Shown here: in pieces, positions 1 through 6,204 of the stretch
Numbering within the stretch: the stretch's first letter is position 1
Layout: the number at the start of each line of letters is the position of its first letter
NCBI GenBank assembly: GCA_003453695.1
Contig: DMNK01000080.1
Location: 1 to 13,346 of the forward strand
Source: Acidimicrobiaceae bacterium
GTDB lineage: Bacteria; Actinomycetota; Acidimicrobiia; Acidimicrobiales; UBA8190
Direction of reading: 5' to 3'
DNA: 13,346 nucleotides
The notes under the pieces: model-generated
The model's input: only the letters and a program-made list of their open reading frames with translations
The model's database searches: none
What the model was told of the DNA's origin: nothing
Program-made: the position numbers and the translations under genes

Positions 1-179
1 AGGATGGGCGGCATAAGTGCCGGTCCTGATCGGGCAACAATCGCGAGCATCGGGGACTGCTCGAGCTAGAAAACCTCGCCCGGTATCAGCGTTCGAAGGC
101 GACACCTCTCGCAGCCCATCGGCCGCAACCAAAGCCCTGACGACGAGTTGGTCACTCGCCGACTGTTCTGAGCGCCAGC

Positions 180-1343
180 TCAGGTCGAATGTAATTCCTT
201 GGGCGCAAGACTACGGCCGAGCAACGCAGCCGCCTCGCGGTCACGCTCGGGGAGGGCGTGGCTGTATACCCGAAGTGTCATGCTCGGGTCGGCATGGCCT
301 AGGCGCCCCGCCACGGTGCGCACGTCTTGACCGCCGGCGATCAACTGAGTCGCCGAGAAGTGACGAAGAGCATGGAGATGGGTGCTCACCCCGGCCGCCT
401 TCGCTGCCCGGATCATCGCCCTGGTCACGAAATCCGGGCGCAGCGGCTCGGATCCGACAGGCGATCGGCTGAACATGAAGGCATCGGCAGGGATCTCGAG
501 CCCGAGCTGATCAGCAAGGGAGTCCGCCGCCGCCCGATGTCGCCGAAGCACTTCCAGACCGAAAGCATCGAGACTGACCGAGCGCTGCTGGTGGGTCTTG
601 GTGGGTTTCTCGCCCCACCCGCCGCCCATCGTCTCGTACACCGAGCGGGCAATCCTGATGACGCCAGTCGACTCCTCCAGGTCGCTCCACCTGAGGGCAC
701 AGAGCTCCCCTCGCCGGGCCCCCGAGAGCGCGGCAAGCAGGAGTAGGCAGGCCACCGCTGGCTCCGCCTTCTCGGCCTCCATGACGATGGCTCGCACCTC
801 TGCGGGGTCTGGTGCCTGCACCTCACGATGGTGCAACGGCGGGGGGGTGGCGTCCTCGGCGACGTTGGCCAGCACCATCTTCCACTTCCGGCCTTGATGG
901 AGGGCAGCGTGCAATAGGGCATGTACCCGGCGGACGCTGGCGGGCTTGAGGCCGCGACCGCTCAGCTTCGTGTACAGCTGATCCAGGTGGCGCGCCGTGA
1001 GCTTCGACAGCCGGATGTGGCCCAACTCTGGGCGGACCACCTTCTCAGCGAGGCGGTGGTATTCGCGCATCGTCGTAGGGGAGCGGCCGAGGGACTCCCT
1101 GTGTTCGAGCCACCTGTCGAGGAGCGTTCCCAAAGTGGCGGCTTCCAGGTCGACGTTGCCTTGTTGGACTTGGGCGATCAAACGCGCCAACTCACGATCT
1201 GCCATTCGTACGCCAGCACCTGGCCGGGGATCAGGAGCGCGGACGGTGCTGCTGATCTGAATCGGGGTCCCGTTGGGCCGGCGGCCGGCGAAGACCCGCA
1301 CCCGCCACACACCTGGCGCGATCTCGGTCTTCGTACCCCTCAC
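180..1343 (-). CDS. Tyrosine recombinase (phage-type integrase), element beside tRNA-Lys
   Basis: A 387-residue integrase that would catalyse site-specific integration and excision. Residues 1-35 form a short N-terminal strand region (GVWRVRVFAGRR), a SAM-like core-binding domain covers roughly 65-165, and the catalytic domain follows. Visible active-site residues are R211 (ARRGEL), K249 (PTKT), H324 and R327 (HALRH), H350 (GH) and the nucleophile Y360 (RVYSHA), so it looks functional. I chose the GTG at 1343 because a TACTAT -10 box ends 7 nt upstream and the protein then begins where integrases of this type usually do. An ATG at 1388 and a TTG at 1397 are in-frame alternatives without a visible Shine-Dalgarno site. 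It reads away from tRNA-Lys. Family assignment is secure; the start is likely but not proven. Confidence 0.93.
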   Translation of the reverse strand: MRGTKTEIAPGVWRVRVFAGRRPNGTPIQISSTVRAPDPRPGAGVRMADRELARLIAQVQQGNVDLEAATLGTLLDRWLEHRESLGRSPTTMREYHRLAEKVVRPELGHIRLSKLTARHLDQLYTKLSGRGLKPASVRRVHALLHAALHQGRKWKMVLANVAEDATPPPLHHREVQAPDPAEVRAIVMEAEKAEPAVACLLLLAALSGARRGELCALRWSDLEESTGVIRIARSVYETMGGGWGEKPTKTHQQRSVSLDAFGLEVLRRHRAAADSLADQLGLEIPADAFMFSRSPVGSEPLRPDFVTRAMIRAAKAAGVSTHLHALRHFSATQLIAGGQDVRTVAGRLGHADPSMTLRVYSHALPERDREAAALLGRSLAPKELHST

Positions 1344-1350
1344 GGGAAAG

Positions 1351-1356
1351 ATAGTA
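1351..1356 (-). promoter_or_regulatory. -10 box of a probable leaderless integrase promoter
   Basis: On the minus strand TACTAT is followed by 7 nt and then the GTG start of the integrase. The transcript would begin at or next to the start codon. I see no convincing -35 hexamer 16-18 nt upstream. The box lies between the integrase and the tRNA-Lys 3' end. Confidence 0.5.
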
Positions 1357-1419
1357 GCCTTGGAGTAGTCCGAGCCTCGCAGAACCATTCGACGCAAGCC
1401 GCTGAACTGGACTTTCGGG

Positions 1420-1491
1420 TGCGCCCCGGGGGATTCGAACCCCCAACCTGCGGATTAAGAGTCCGTTGCTCTGCCATTGAGCTAGAGGCGC
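1420..1491 (-). tRNA. tRNA-Lys (anticodon CTT)
   Basis: The minus strand folds as a 72-nt cloverleaf: acceptor GCGCCTC/GGGGCGC, D arm GCTC/GAGC, anticodon loop CTCTTAA giving CTT (Lys, codon AAG), and a T arm of five G-C pairs around TTCGAAT. The base closing the anticodon stem at 27-43 is an A-C mismatch. CCA is not encoded; CCC follows the discriminator A. Its 3' end faces the left-hand integrase and is the likely attachment site. Confidence 0.95.
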
Positions 1492-1550
1492 ACGGCGAGT
1501 GTAGGCGACGCCGCGCCGACGCGGAGCGGTGGAACGACGACGCGATTTGG

Positions 1551-1624
1551 GGTGACCGAGGGGACTTGAACCCCCGACCTCCAGGGCCACAACCTGGCGC
1601 TCTAACCAACTGAGCTACGGCCAC
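1551..1624 (-). tRNA. tRNA-His (anticodon GTG)
   Basis: The minus strand forms acceptor GTGGCCG/CGGTCAC, D arm GCTC/GAGC, anticodon stem CCAGG/CCTGG with loop TTGTGGC giving GTG (His), and T loop TTCAAGT. A G at 1625 can supply the G-1 typical of tRNA-His, opposite a C discriminator at 1551. Unlike its two neighbours it encodes CCA (1548-1550). It lies 59 nt upstream of tRNA-Lys in the same direction, so the two may be co-transcribed. Confidence 0.95.
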
Positions 1625-1726
1625 CGTGTGCACCACAGCATGACACACACCGCCGGCCAGCTCCGCTGCTTCAGGGCCGGCGAGATGTACCCTTGGCTGC
1701 GGGCTGGCCGTCGCTGCGACCACCTG

Positions 1727-1800
1727 GCCCCCGTAGCTCAACTGGATAGAGCGGGTGGCTTCTACCCACCAGGTTGCGGGTTCGACTCCTGCCGGGGGCA
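1727..1800 (+). tRNA. tRNA-Arg (anticodon TCT), attachment site of the right-hand element
   Basis: A 74-nt cloverleaf on the plus strand: acceptor GCCCCCG/CGGGGGC with discriminator A, D arm GCTC/GAGC, anticodon stem GGTGG/CCACC with loop CTTCTAC giving TCT (Arg, codon AGA), and T loop TTCGACT. CCA is not encoded. Its 3' half is overlapped on the other strand by the last 12 codons of the downstream integrase. It is divergent from the His and Lys genes. Confidence 0.95.
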
Positions 1801-2985
1801 CGTATCACCAGCTGAGAGGGGGTGTGCTCTCAGTGTTCGTCTCGTTTGGGCGCGATCTGGGCGCGATCTCTCCGTAGGTTGCTGGTTGAACGGCACCACT
1901 TCGGCCGGTGCAACGAAGTCGGCGAGCGCGTCGGCCAGCACTCGATCGCGGTCGCTCGTTGCGTGTTGGTAGGTGAGCGCCGCCTTCGGTGACGAGTGTC
2001 CAGCACGCGCCATCAACTCGGCTGTCGTTGCACCTTGCGTGGCGAACATCGTGAGGTGGAAATGGCGCAAGTCGTGGAAGCGCACCTGCTCGAGTCCTAC
2101 CGTCTTGCGGGCACGGCGCCATTCTGCCTCGAGAAAACGTGGCCGCAGAGCACTGCCGGCGGTCGAGACGAACAGCGGTGCATCGGGGTGCACATCGACG
2201 TGGACATCGAGGTGAGCAAGGACGATGGCCATGGCCGGTCTGGGAAGATGCACGAAGCGGGCACCGGCCCCAGACTTGGGCGGGCCGTAGACGACCTCGC
2301 CGGTGTGCAGTTCGTGCAGTGTCCGCTGCACGGAGATGCCACCGCCCACCTCGGTCACGTCCCGGCGCTGGAGGCCCAGGATCTCGCCTCGGCGCAGTCC
2401 GCCCCAGCTGGCCAGGACGACCGCCGCCCGGAGGGGCTCGGTCATCGCCGCCGTTAGGGCCTCCACCTGGGCGACAGTGAGCATGGGCCGCTCGGGGGAG
2501 CTGTAGCTACCGGCTCCCATGATCCGACAGGGCGAACGGGCGACCAGGTCGTCTCGGACAGCAGTGTTGTAGATGGCTCGCAGGAGACGATAGGCGTTGC
2601 TGGCGCTGGCTGGGTGTTTCGCCGAGAGCTGGCCGTACCATACGCGCACTGAGCTAGGCAGCAGCTTGGCCAGTTCGGTGCGACCGAACGCCGGTAGGAG
2701 GATGCGAGTCAGGAGGCCGCGGTATTGCTCCACCGTGCGCGGTCGGATGTCGGTCCGGCTTGCCAGCCAGATCTGGGCGTAATCGCCGAAGCTGATGCGT
2801 CCAAAGCGCGGATCGATCCAGGCTCCCCGCCTGATGTCTGTCTCCACACACGAGAGGTAGGCCAGGGCGTCGGCCTTCGCCGAGAACATGATCGGAGCGG
2901 TGTGACGTGTGCCGTCCTTCCAGTACGAGGCCTCCCAGTGTCCCGAGCCCCGCTTCCTGACGCTGCCGAACTGTCTGCGGCTCAT
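1762..2985 (-). CDS. int: Tyrosine recombinase (integrase) overlapping tRNA-Arg
   Basis: A 407-residue integrase. It has an N-terminal strand-rich arm-binding-like region (1-60), a SAM-like core-binding domain (about 65-160) and a catalytic domain with R199 (LRRGE), K237 (PPKSG), H304 and R307 (HDLRH), H330 (GH) and Y339 (TYQHA), all present. The ATG at 2985 overlaps the excisionase stop as ATGA and has an AGAGGTGG Shine-Dalgarno just upstream; a GTG at 2994 is less likely. Residues 396-407 are encoded by the antisense of the tRNA-Arg 3' half and the TAG stop lies in the anticodon loop region. This tail after the catalytic domain is typical of integrases whose gene borders the attachment site. 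It probably inserts the element into tRNA-Arg. Confidence 0.95.
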   Translation of the reverse strand: MSRRQFGSVRKRGSGHWEASYWKDGTRHTAPIMFSAKADALAYLSCVETDIRRGAWIDPRFGRISFGDYAQIWLASRTDIRPRTVEQYRGLLTRILLPAFGRTELAKLLPSSVRVWYGQLSAKHPASASNAYRLLRAIYNTAVRDDLVARSPCRIMGAGSYSSPERPMLTVAQVEALTAAMTEPLRAAVVLASWGGLRRGEILGLQRRDVTEVGGGISVQRTLHELHTGEVVYGPPKSGAGARFVHLPRPAMAIVLAHLDVHVDVHPDAPLFVSTAGSALRPRFLEAEWRRARKTVGLEQVRFHDLRHFHLTMFATQGATTAELMARAGHSSPKAALTYQHATSDRDRVLADALADFVAPAEVVPFNQQPTERSRPDRAQTRRTLRAHPLSAGDTCPRQESNPQPGG

Positions 2986-3395
2986 GATGCCCACCTCTTG
3001 CCGGTGCGCCCAACAGTGTTGCCGAAGGCTGTATCGAGTGCCGGCCCCACCTTGGCCTGCTCGAGCCAGGCGTCGACGTCTGTGGGATCGAAGCGCACCG
3101 AGCGGCCGACCTTGAGGAACGGGATCCGCCGCTCTGCGACCAGTCGCCGGACGAAGCGCGTGGTCACGTTCAGCCGACGCGCCAAGGCTTCCGAGTCGAG
3201 GAGCTGGCTTTGGGCCTGGGAGTCCGTTTGCCGCCCGGCGCCCTCCCGGGGCCTTCGCCCCTGCGGGCCGGGCCCCGGGCGCCGGGCGGCTCCGACTCGG
3301 CCCGTGCCGCCCTCACCGTTGCCACCGCTCGACCGACGGCCCTCGCTCTCCGGGCACTTGACCACGCCGCCTCCGTGCTCGGTCCGGGAGCTCAT
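2982..3395 (-). CDS. xis: Excisionase-like HTH_17/MerR-type DNA-binding protein
   Basis: A 137-residue protein. Residues 1-60 are Gly/Arg/Ser-rich and probably disordered. Residues 65-113 form a winged helix of the HTH_17 (excisionase/MerR) type: LDSEALARRLNVTTRFVRRL, then a wing with IPFLKVGRSVRF and DVDAWLEQ. Such proteins bend attachment-site DNA and favour excision by the partner integrase. The ATG at 3395 has GAGGAAG upstream and overlaps the rep stop as ATGA, while its own stop overlaps the integrase start in the same way, so rep, xis and int are probably translationally coupled. A longer reading frame extends upstream to 3653 but lies opposite rep coding sequence and was not used. Confidence 0.85.
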   Translation of the reverse strand: MSSRTEHGGGVVKCPESEGRRSSGGNGEGGTGRVGAARRPGPGPQGRRPREGAGRQTDSQAQSQLLDSEALARRLNVTTRFVRRLVAERRIPFLKVGRSVRFDPTDVDAWLEQAKVGPALDTAFGNTVGRTGKRWAS

Positions 3396-4437
3396 GCGAT
3401 CTTCCTCGCTCGGCGCTCGACGACCCGCTCGGCGAAGCTCCGGTGGCGCACGATTTCGTCGTTGCGGACATGGTCGTCGAGGGCAGTCAGGGTGTCGTCG
3501 ACGTCGCTCGTGCCCACCAGGGCGGCGAAGCCGGCCAGATATCCCACCAGTGCTGGTGTGATCTTGCGCAGCGAGCCCGCCTTGCCTCGTTCTTGCAGGC
3601 GCTCGAGGCTCATCTCTGTGGTCTGCAGCCCAGCCGCCTGGACCACCTCCCACTCCGGTGCCAGTCGCCAGCGGGTGCGATTGGAGTCAGTCGTGGGCTC
3701 GCGGTACGTGAGCCACTCTTCCGTGGCATATCGCCACAGCGCTCCGGCCGCGGCCAGGACCTGGGCGGGGGAGTCAAGGCCGAACTCCGACAGTGCCTTG
3801 CGTCCGATCTCGAACTCGACCCGGGTGACGCTGTTGCCCTCGTCGTAGTGGCCGCCCCAGATCTCGAACCACCAGTCATGTCCGGTGCGCTCGATGTCGA
3901 GGAGCTTGTCGTAGACCCGCGCGTACATCGTGGCCCCGCTCCGGCTACCGAAGTCGAATCCGCTGCAACGCCGGAGCTCTCGTAGATGCGCCTGGAATCG
4001 GCTCGGCACAGAAAGGCCTCGTGGAGCGAGGAGGCCAGGGCCAGTTCGGTCACATCCGCGTACAGATCGACTCTGGACACCGAGAACTGCAGTCCCACGG
4101 TGTGCTCGGCGAGGAGGTGGGCGAACACGGCCACCGCCTTCTCGGGCCCCACCGCGTGGAGGAACTCAGATCGGGGCTGGACACGGACGGCCGGCAGGTG
4201 GCGGCCCGGGCTGATGCCGATCTGGCCAATGGGGTGCTCGAGGCAGTAGCGGTACTTGCCCCAGCCGTGACCGGCTACAGCAAAAGGGAGCGGGCCCAGT
4301 GCGATGGTGGCCGGGAGCTTGGCTTCGGCCAGGTCTCGTTGGACCGCGAGCTCGGCCAGGGTCTCTCTCCGCACCGCCCCGTACCCCGAGAGGTAGAGGG
4401 CGTCCATTCCCGAGGAGAGCACTTGGACCCTGGCCAT
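3392..4437 (-). pseudogene. rep: Rolling-circle replication initiator (Rep_trans-like), broken by one frameshift
   Basis: The protein is split over two frames. The first part runs from ATG 4437 (MARVQVLSSGMDALYLSGYG) through a SRVDLYADV motif to CRADSRRIYESS. The second begins near GFDFGSRSGATMYARVYDK, continues with VTRVEFEIGRKAL, and ends at 3392. The YARVYDK and RVEFEI motifs resemble the replication initiation factor family that includes pT181-type RepC and the ICEBs1 relaxase NicK; the active tyrosine should lie in or near the first motif. The span is 1046 nt, one short of 349 codons, as expected for loss of one base near 3965-3980. No slippery heptamer is visible, so programmed shifting is unlikely; real inactivation or a sequence error fits. 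It starts 2 nt after the upstream stop and ends in an ATGA overlap with xis. Confidence 0.75.
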
Positions 4438-4439
4438 GG

Positions 4440-4994
4440 TCAGTAGTCCTCGTCGGGCGGCTCGGGCTCCCGGTACTCGGGGGGATCGTTGGCCCACCGG
4501 ATGCGCTTCTCGTACTGCTCGCGCCACAGCTGGTCGAGATCCAAGGTGATCCAGGAGAAGTCCATGGTGTCGGGATGGGTTCCGAAGCAAGCGCGGAAGC
4601 GACGTACCCGACGGTGGATGGTGCTTCGATGCCACCCGGCGCGCTCGAGGCCGGCGAACCCACCCGCGCGGTGCCAGGCCACGTAGAACCCGATGAGGTC
4701 GGCCTCCTCCTTGGCCCGTTGACCCATCTCCTCGCGCACCTCGGTCACCACGTAGCGCTCCTCGGGGGTGAGGTCCTCGTGGTCGGCGTTGAAGATCCAC
4801 GAGGAGCCGCTTCCCCCCTGGGCCTCGTAGAGCTCCTGGGCGAGCTCGTCGCCGCCACCGAATTCGTGGAAGTGGTGAAGGCGCCCTCGGGCCCGCCCAG
4901 CCCCCTCAGCGGTTCCCATGCGGGAGCTTCGGAAGTCGGGGAGGGCCCCATTCTCATCGATCTCGTCAAGTCGCAGTTCTGCGTGTTCGTCCAT
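4440..4994 (-). CDS. Hypothetical HTH-like protein, first gene of the integrative element operon
   Basis: A 184-residue acidic protein that I cannot assign to a named family. Its first ~45 residues are Asp/Glu- and Arg-rich. The middle (about 65-115) is charged and probably helical. Residues around 118-145 (GGFAGLERAGWHRSTIHRRV) look like a helix-turn-helix, and the C-terminus is aromatic then Pro/Glu-rich. Its position directly before rep suggests a replication or regulatory accessory, which is inference. I chose the ATG at 4994 because a TTGACA/AATTCT promoter with 17-nt spacing places the transcription start on or beside it, making it leaderless; a GTG at 5012 would lie between the promoter elements. 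Confidence 0.75.
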   Translation of the reverse strand: MDEHAELRLDEIDENGALPDFRSSRMGTAEGAGRARGRLHHFHEFGGGDELAQELYEAQGGSGSSWIFNADHEDLTPEERYVVTEVREEMGQRAKEEADLIGFYVAWHRAGGFAGLERAGWHRSTIHRRVRRFRACFGTHPDTMDFSWITLDLDQLWREQYEKRIRWANDPPEYREPEPPDEDY

Positions 4995-5002
4995 GGAGTC
5001 GC

Positions 5003-5031
5003 AGAATTGCACTTTCGGGGATGAATGTCAA
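5003..5031 (-). promoter_or_regulatory. Sigma70-type promoter of the HTH-rep-xis-int operon
   Basis: On the minus strand a perfect TTGACA (5026-5031) is separated by exactly 17 nt from AATTCT (5003-5008). The ATG at 4994 follows 8 nt later, so the expected transcription start falls on or next to the start codon. This is the clearest promoter in the window and would drive all four element genes. Confidence 0.65.
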
Positions 5032-5043
5032 GTGTGTAGTTAT

Positions 5044-5113
5044 GGGGTGCTGTGTTACAGAGCGCACCCCTCAGCTGGGCATTTGCTCCTAGGCCGGCCG
5101 CATGGCGGCCGGC
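5044..5113. repeat. Two inverted repeats between the element operon and the Phd-RelE pair
   Basis: GGGGTGC (5044-5050) pairs with GCACCCC (5064-5070) across 13 nt, and GCCGGCCGC (5093-5101) pairs with GCGGCCGGC (5105-5113) across 3 nt. Both are perfect. Neither is followed by a T run. They lie upstream of a Rep operon and could be regulatory sites, part of an origin, or back-to-back stem-loops; the sequence does not decide. Confidence 0.4.
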
Positions 5114-5208
5114 GGGCGCCACGATCAGCTGGGTCCCGATGCTTGAGCTCGCAGCCGTCAAGGGTCCGCTCCGCCGGCCTTGGCCGCCCTTGACCGCTGC
5201 TCTTCACT

Positions 5209-5230
5209 GTACGACTGGTACGATTCGTAC
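5209..5230 (+). promoter_or_regulatory. -10 box and palindromic operator of the Phd-RelE operon
   Basis: GTAC occurs three times at exact 9-bp spacing (5209, 5218, 5227). The last two form a perfect palindrome, GTACGA-T-TCGTAC (5218-5230), which ends at the ATG. A TACGAT -10 box (5219-5224) lies inside it and is followed by 6 nt and the start codon, so the message is probably leaderless. Phd/YefM antitoxins commonly bind such palindromes over their own promoter; that this is the operator is inferred. Confidence 0.6.
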
Positions 5231-5482
5231 ATGAGCGAAGTGAGCGTGTCGGAGGCCCGTGATCGCCTGGCCGACGTCATCGACGAGGCGCGGCGCCTCC
5301 ACGAGCCTGTGTATCTCAATCGACGCGGGAAGCGCCTGGTCGCCGTGATCGACGCCGAGGACCTCGACCGGCTGATCGAGCTGGCTGAGGACGCAGTCGA
5401 CATCGCCGAGGCCAGATCGGCCCTCGAGGAGGAGGGTGAGTCAATCCCCTGGGACGAGGTGAAAGCAGCCCTCGGGTTGTGA
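5231..5482 (+). CDS. Type II antitoxin, Phd/YefM family
   Basis: An 83-residue antitoxin that would bind and neutralise the RelE-like toxin encoded next to it and repress the operon. The N-terminal part has the Phd/YefM fold signature: VSVSEARDRLADVIDEA, then PVYLNRRGKRLVAVIDAEDLDRL (residues about 5-52). The acidic, helical C-terminus (about 55-83, rich in Glu and Asp) is the usual toxin-wrapping segment. The ATG at 5231 is directly preceded by the palindromic operator and a -10 box, which supports this start. The stop overlaps the toxin GTG as GTGA, so the two are translationally coupled. Antitoxin first, toxin second is the normal order for this type. Confidence 0.93.
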   Translation: MSEVSVSEARDRLADVIDEARRLHEPVYLNRRGKRLVAVIDAEDLDRLIELAEDAVDIAEARSALEEEGESIPWDEVKAALGL

Positions 5483-5739
5483 TCTACGAAGTTCGCTTTC
5501 GCCCCCGAGCGGCCAAACAGCTGCAGGGCCTACCCAAAAACGTCCGGACGACGATCGCCCGGGTGATCGACGCTCTCGCCGAGAACCCACGGCCGCAGGG
5601 CGCGGTGGCACTCAAAGGAACCGAGTTCATGCGGGTTCGGGTACGCGAATACCGGATCGTGTACGAGATCCAAGACGACGTCCTACTCGTCCTCGTGGTC
5701 CGCCTCGGGCACCGCCGAGACGTGTATCGGGGCCTGTGA
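5479..5739 (+). CDS. Type II toxin, RelE/ParE superfamily
   Basis: An 86-residue toxin starting with the GTG that overlaps the antitoxin stop. It has the RelE/ParE layout: YEVRFRPRAAKQLQGL with two N-terminal helices, then a central sheet with FMRVRVREYRIVYEIQDD, and a final strand VLVVRLGHRRDVYRGL. The basic and tyrosine residues of the YRIVYEI and GHRRDVYR strands are those used in mRNA cleavage by RelE-type toxins. ParE-type gyrase poisoning cannot be excluded from sequence alone, although the GHR.DVYR ending is more RelE-like. It looks intact. The module may stabilise the neighbouring integrative element or be independent. Confidence 0.92.
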   Translation: MIYEVRFRPRAAKQLQGLPKNVRTTIARVIDALAENPRPQGAVALKGTEFMRVRVREYRIVYEIQDDVLLVLVVRLGHRRDVYRGL

Positions 5740-5748
5740 TCGTCCGAC

Positions 5749-5766
5749 GGGTGGTCTAACCCACCC
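5749..5766 (+). terminator. Possible terminator hairpin after relE
   Basis: GGGTGG (5749-5754) and CCACCC (5761-5766) form a perfect 6-bp stem with a 6-nt loop, 9 nt after the toxin stop. There is no T tract, so it is a weak call, although such hairpins are often the only visible sign of termination in high-GC genomes. Confidence 0.35.
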
Positions 5767-6071
5767 CCGGAGCGATGCTGTGGAACGGCATGTCAACCCC
5801 CTTCGCGGATTGTCCCTCGCCAGCTTGAAGGCGCGCACAAGCAACGCTCATGACCAACCAACAGAATAGATGTGTGCCGGTTGTGGGAGTCGTGGACTCC
5901 GCCCGGCAGGTCCGCTTCACTGCACGTGTATATCAGGGCCCAGCTAAACCTCCGTGGGGGAAGCGACGCGCCGGAGCGCAGTGGATCGGAGAACCGCCAC
6001 GATGCTGTCCGCGTGTCGAAATCGCAGTAAGTCCATGCGCAGATTGGTGCCTCGAAATATCGGCGTGCATG

Positions 6072-6094
6072 GCGAGTAGCGCTTCGGTACTCGC
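6072..6094. repeat. 7-bp inverted repeat (hairpin)
   Basis: GCGAGTA (6072-6078) and TACTCGC (6088-6094) are perfectly complementary around a 9-nt centre that includes CTTCGG, able to give a UUCG-type loop on the plus strand. It lies about 110 nt beyond the transposase stop. Function unknown. Confidence 0.45.
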
Positions 6095-6155
6095 TGCTCG
6101 TAACGCTCCCGAGGATCGGTTCTGCTGCGGCGGTGCTCCGGCGCGTCGCGAGGGG

Positions 6156-6191
6156 CTCGATCACGGCCGCGCCGATCATGTCGTGATCGAG
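6156..6191. repeat. 10-bp inverted repeat immediately downstream of the IS110 transposase
   Basis: CTCGATCACG (6156-6165) and CGTGATCGAG (6182-6191) are perfectly complementary across 16 nt. The repeat begins 13 nt after the transposase stop on the minus strand. The loop holds another GATCA (6174-6178) that can pair with TGATC (6184-6188), giving an alternative fold. It could terminate transposase transcription or be structure at the right end of the IS. Confidence 0.55.
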
Positions 6192-6204
6192 AAGTTGTCA
6201 CTGC

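Larger units (their letters stand above)
1..1420. mobile_element. Partial integrated element bordering tRNA-Lys
   Basis: An intact tyrosine integrase gene begins 77 nt from the 3' end of a tRNA-Lys gene, the usual layout of an element integrated at a tRNA. Only the integrase end lies in the window; the rest would extend to the left. No second copy of the tRNA-Lys 3' end was found, so the far attachment site is presumably outside. Positions 1-179 hold no gene or motif I recognise. That this is an integrated element is inferred from context. Confidence 0.5.
1762..5031 (-). mobile_element. Compact integrative element in tRNA-Arg (int-xis-rep-HTH operon)
   Basis: Four minus-strand genes run from a promoter at 5003-5031 down into tRNA-Arg: HTH-like protein, rolling-circle Rep, excisionase and integrase. 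Gaps are 2 nt or overlaps of 4 nt. This resembles the core of actinomycete integrative and conjugative elements of the pSAM2 kind, but no FtsK/TraB-type transfer gene, conjugation gene or phage structural gene is present. The outer end is unknown because I found no second copy of the tRNA-Arg 3' sequence; 5031 is only the end of the operon promoter. The Phd-RelE pair at 5231 could also belong to it. Confidence 0.7.
5740..6204. other. Non-coding gap between RelE and the IS110 transposase
   Basis: I see no credible gene in these 465 nt; reading frames on both strands give low-complexity, unmatched proteins. The gap holds a GC-rich hairpin after relE (5749-5766), a 7-bp inverted repeat (6072-6094) and a 10-bp inverted repeat (6156-6191) just past the transposase stop. 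The downstream end of the IS110 element must lie somewhere in it. Confidence 0.6.

Noticed and set aside
3395..3653. N-terminal extension of the excisionase frame
   Set aside because: It lies opposite rep coding sequence; the ATG at 3395 has a Shine-Dalgarno site and a start-stop overlap.
3960..3985. Programmed ribosomal frameshift in rep
   Set aside because: No slippery heptamer or downstream pseudoknot is visible; a one-base loss explains the frames.
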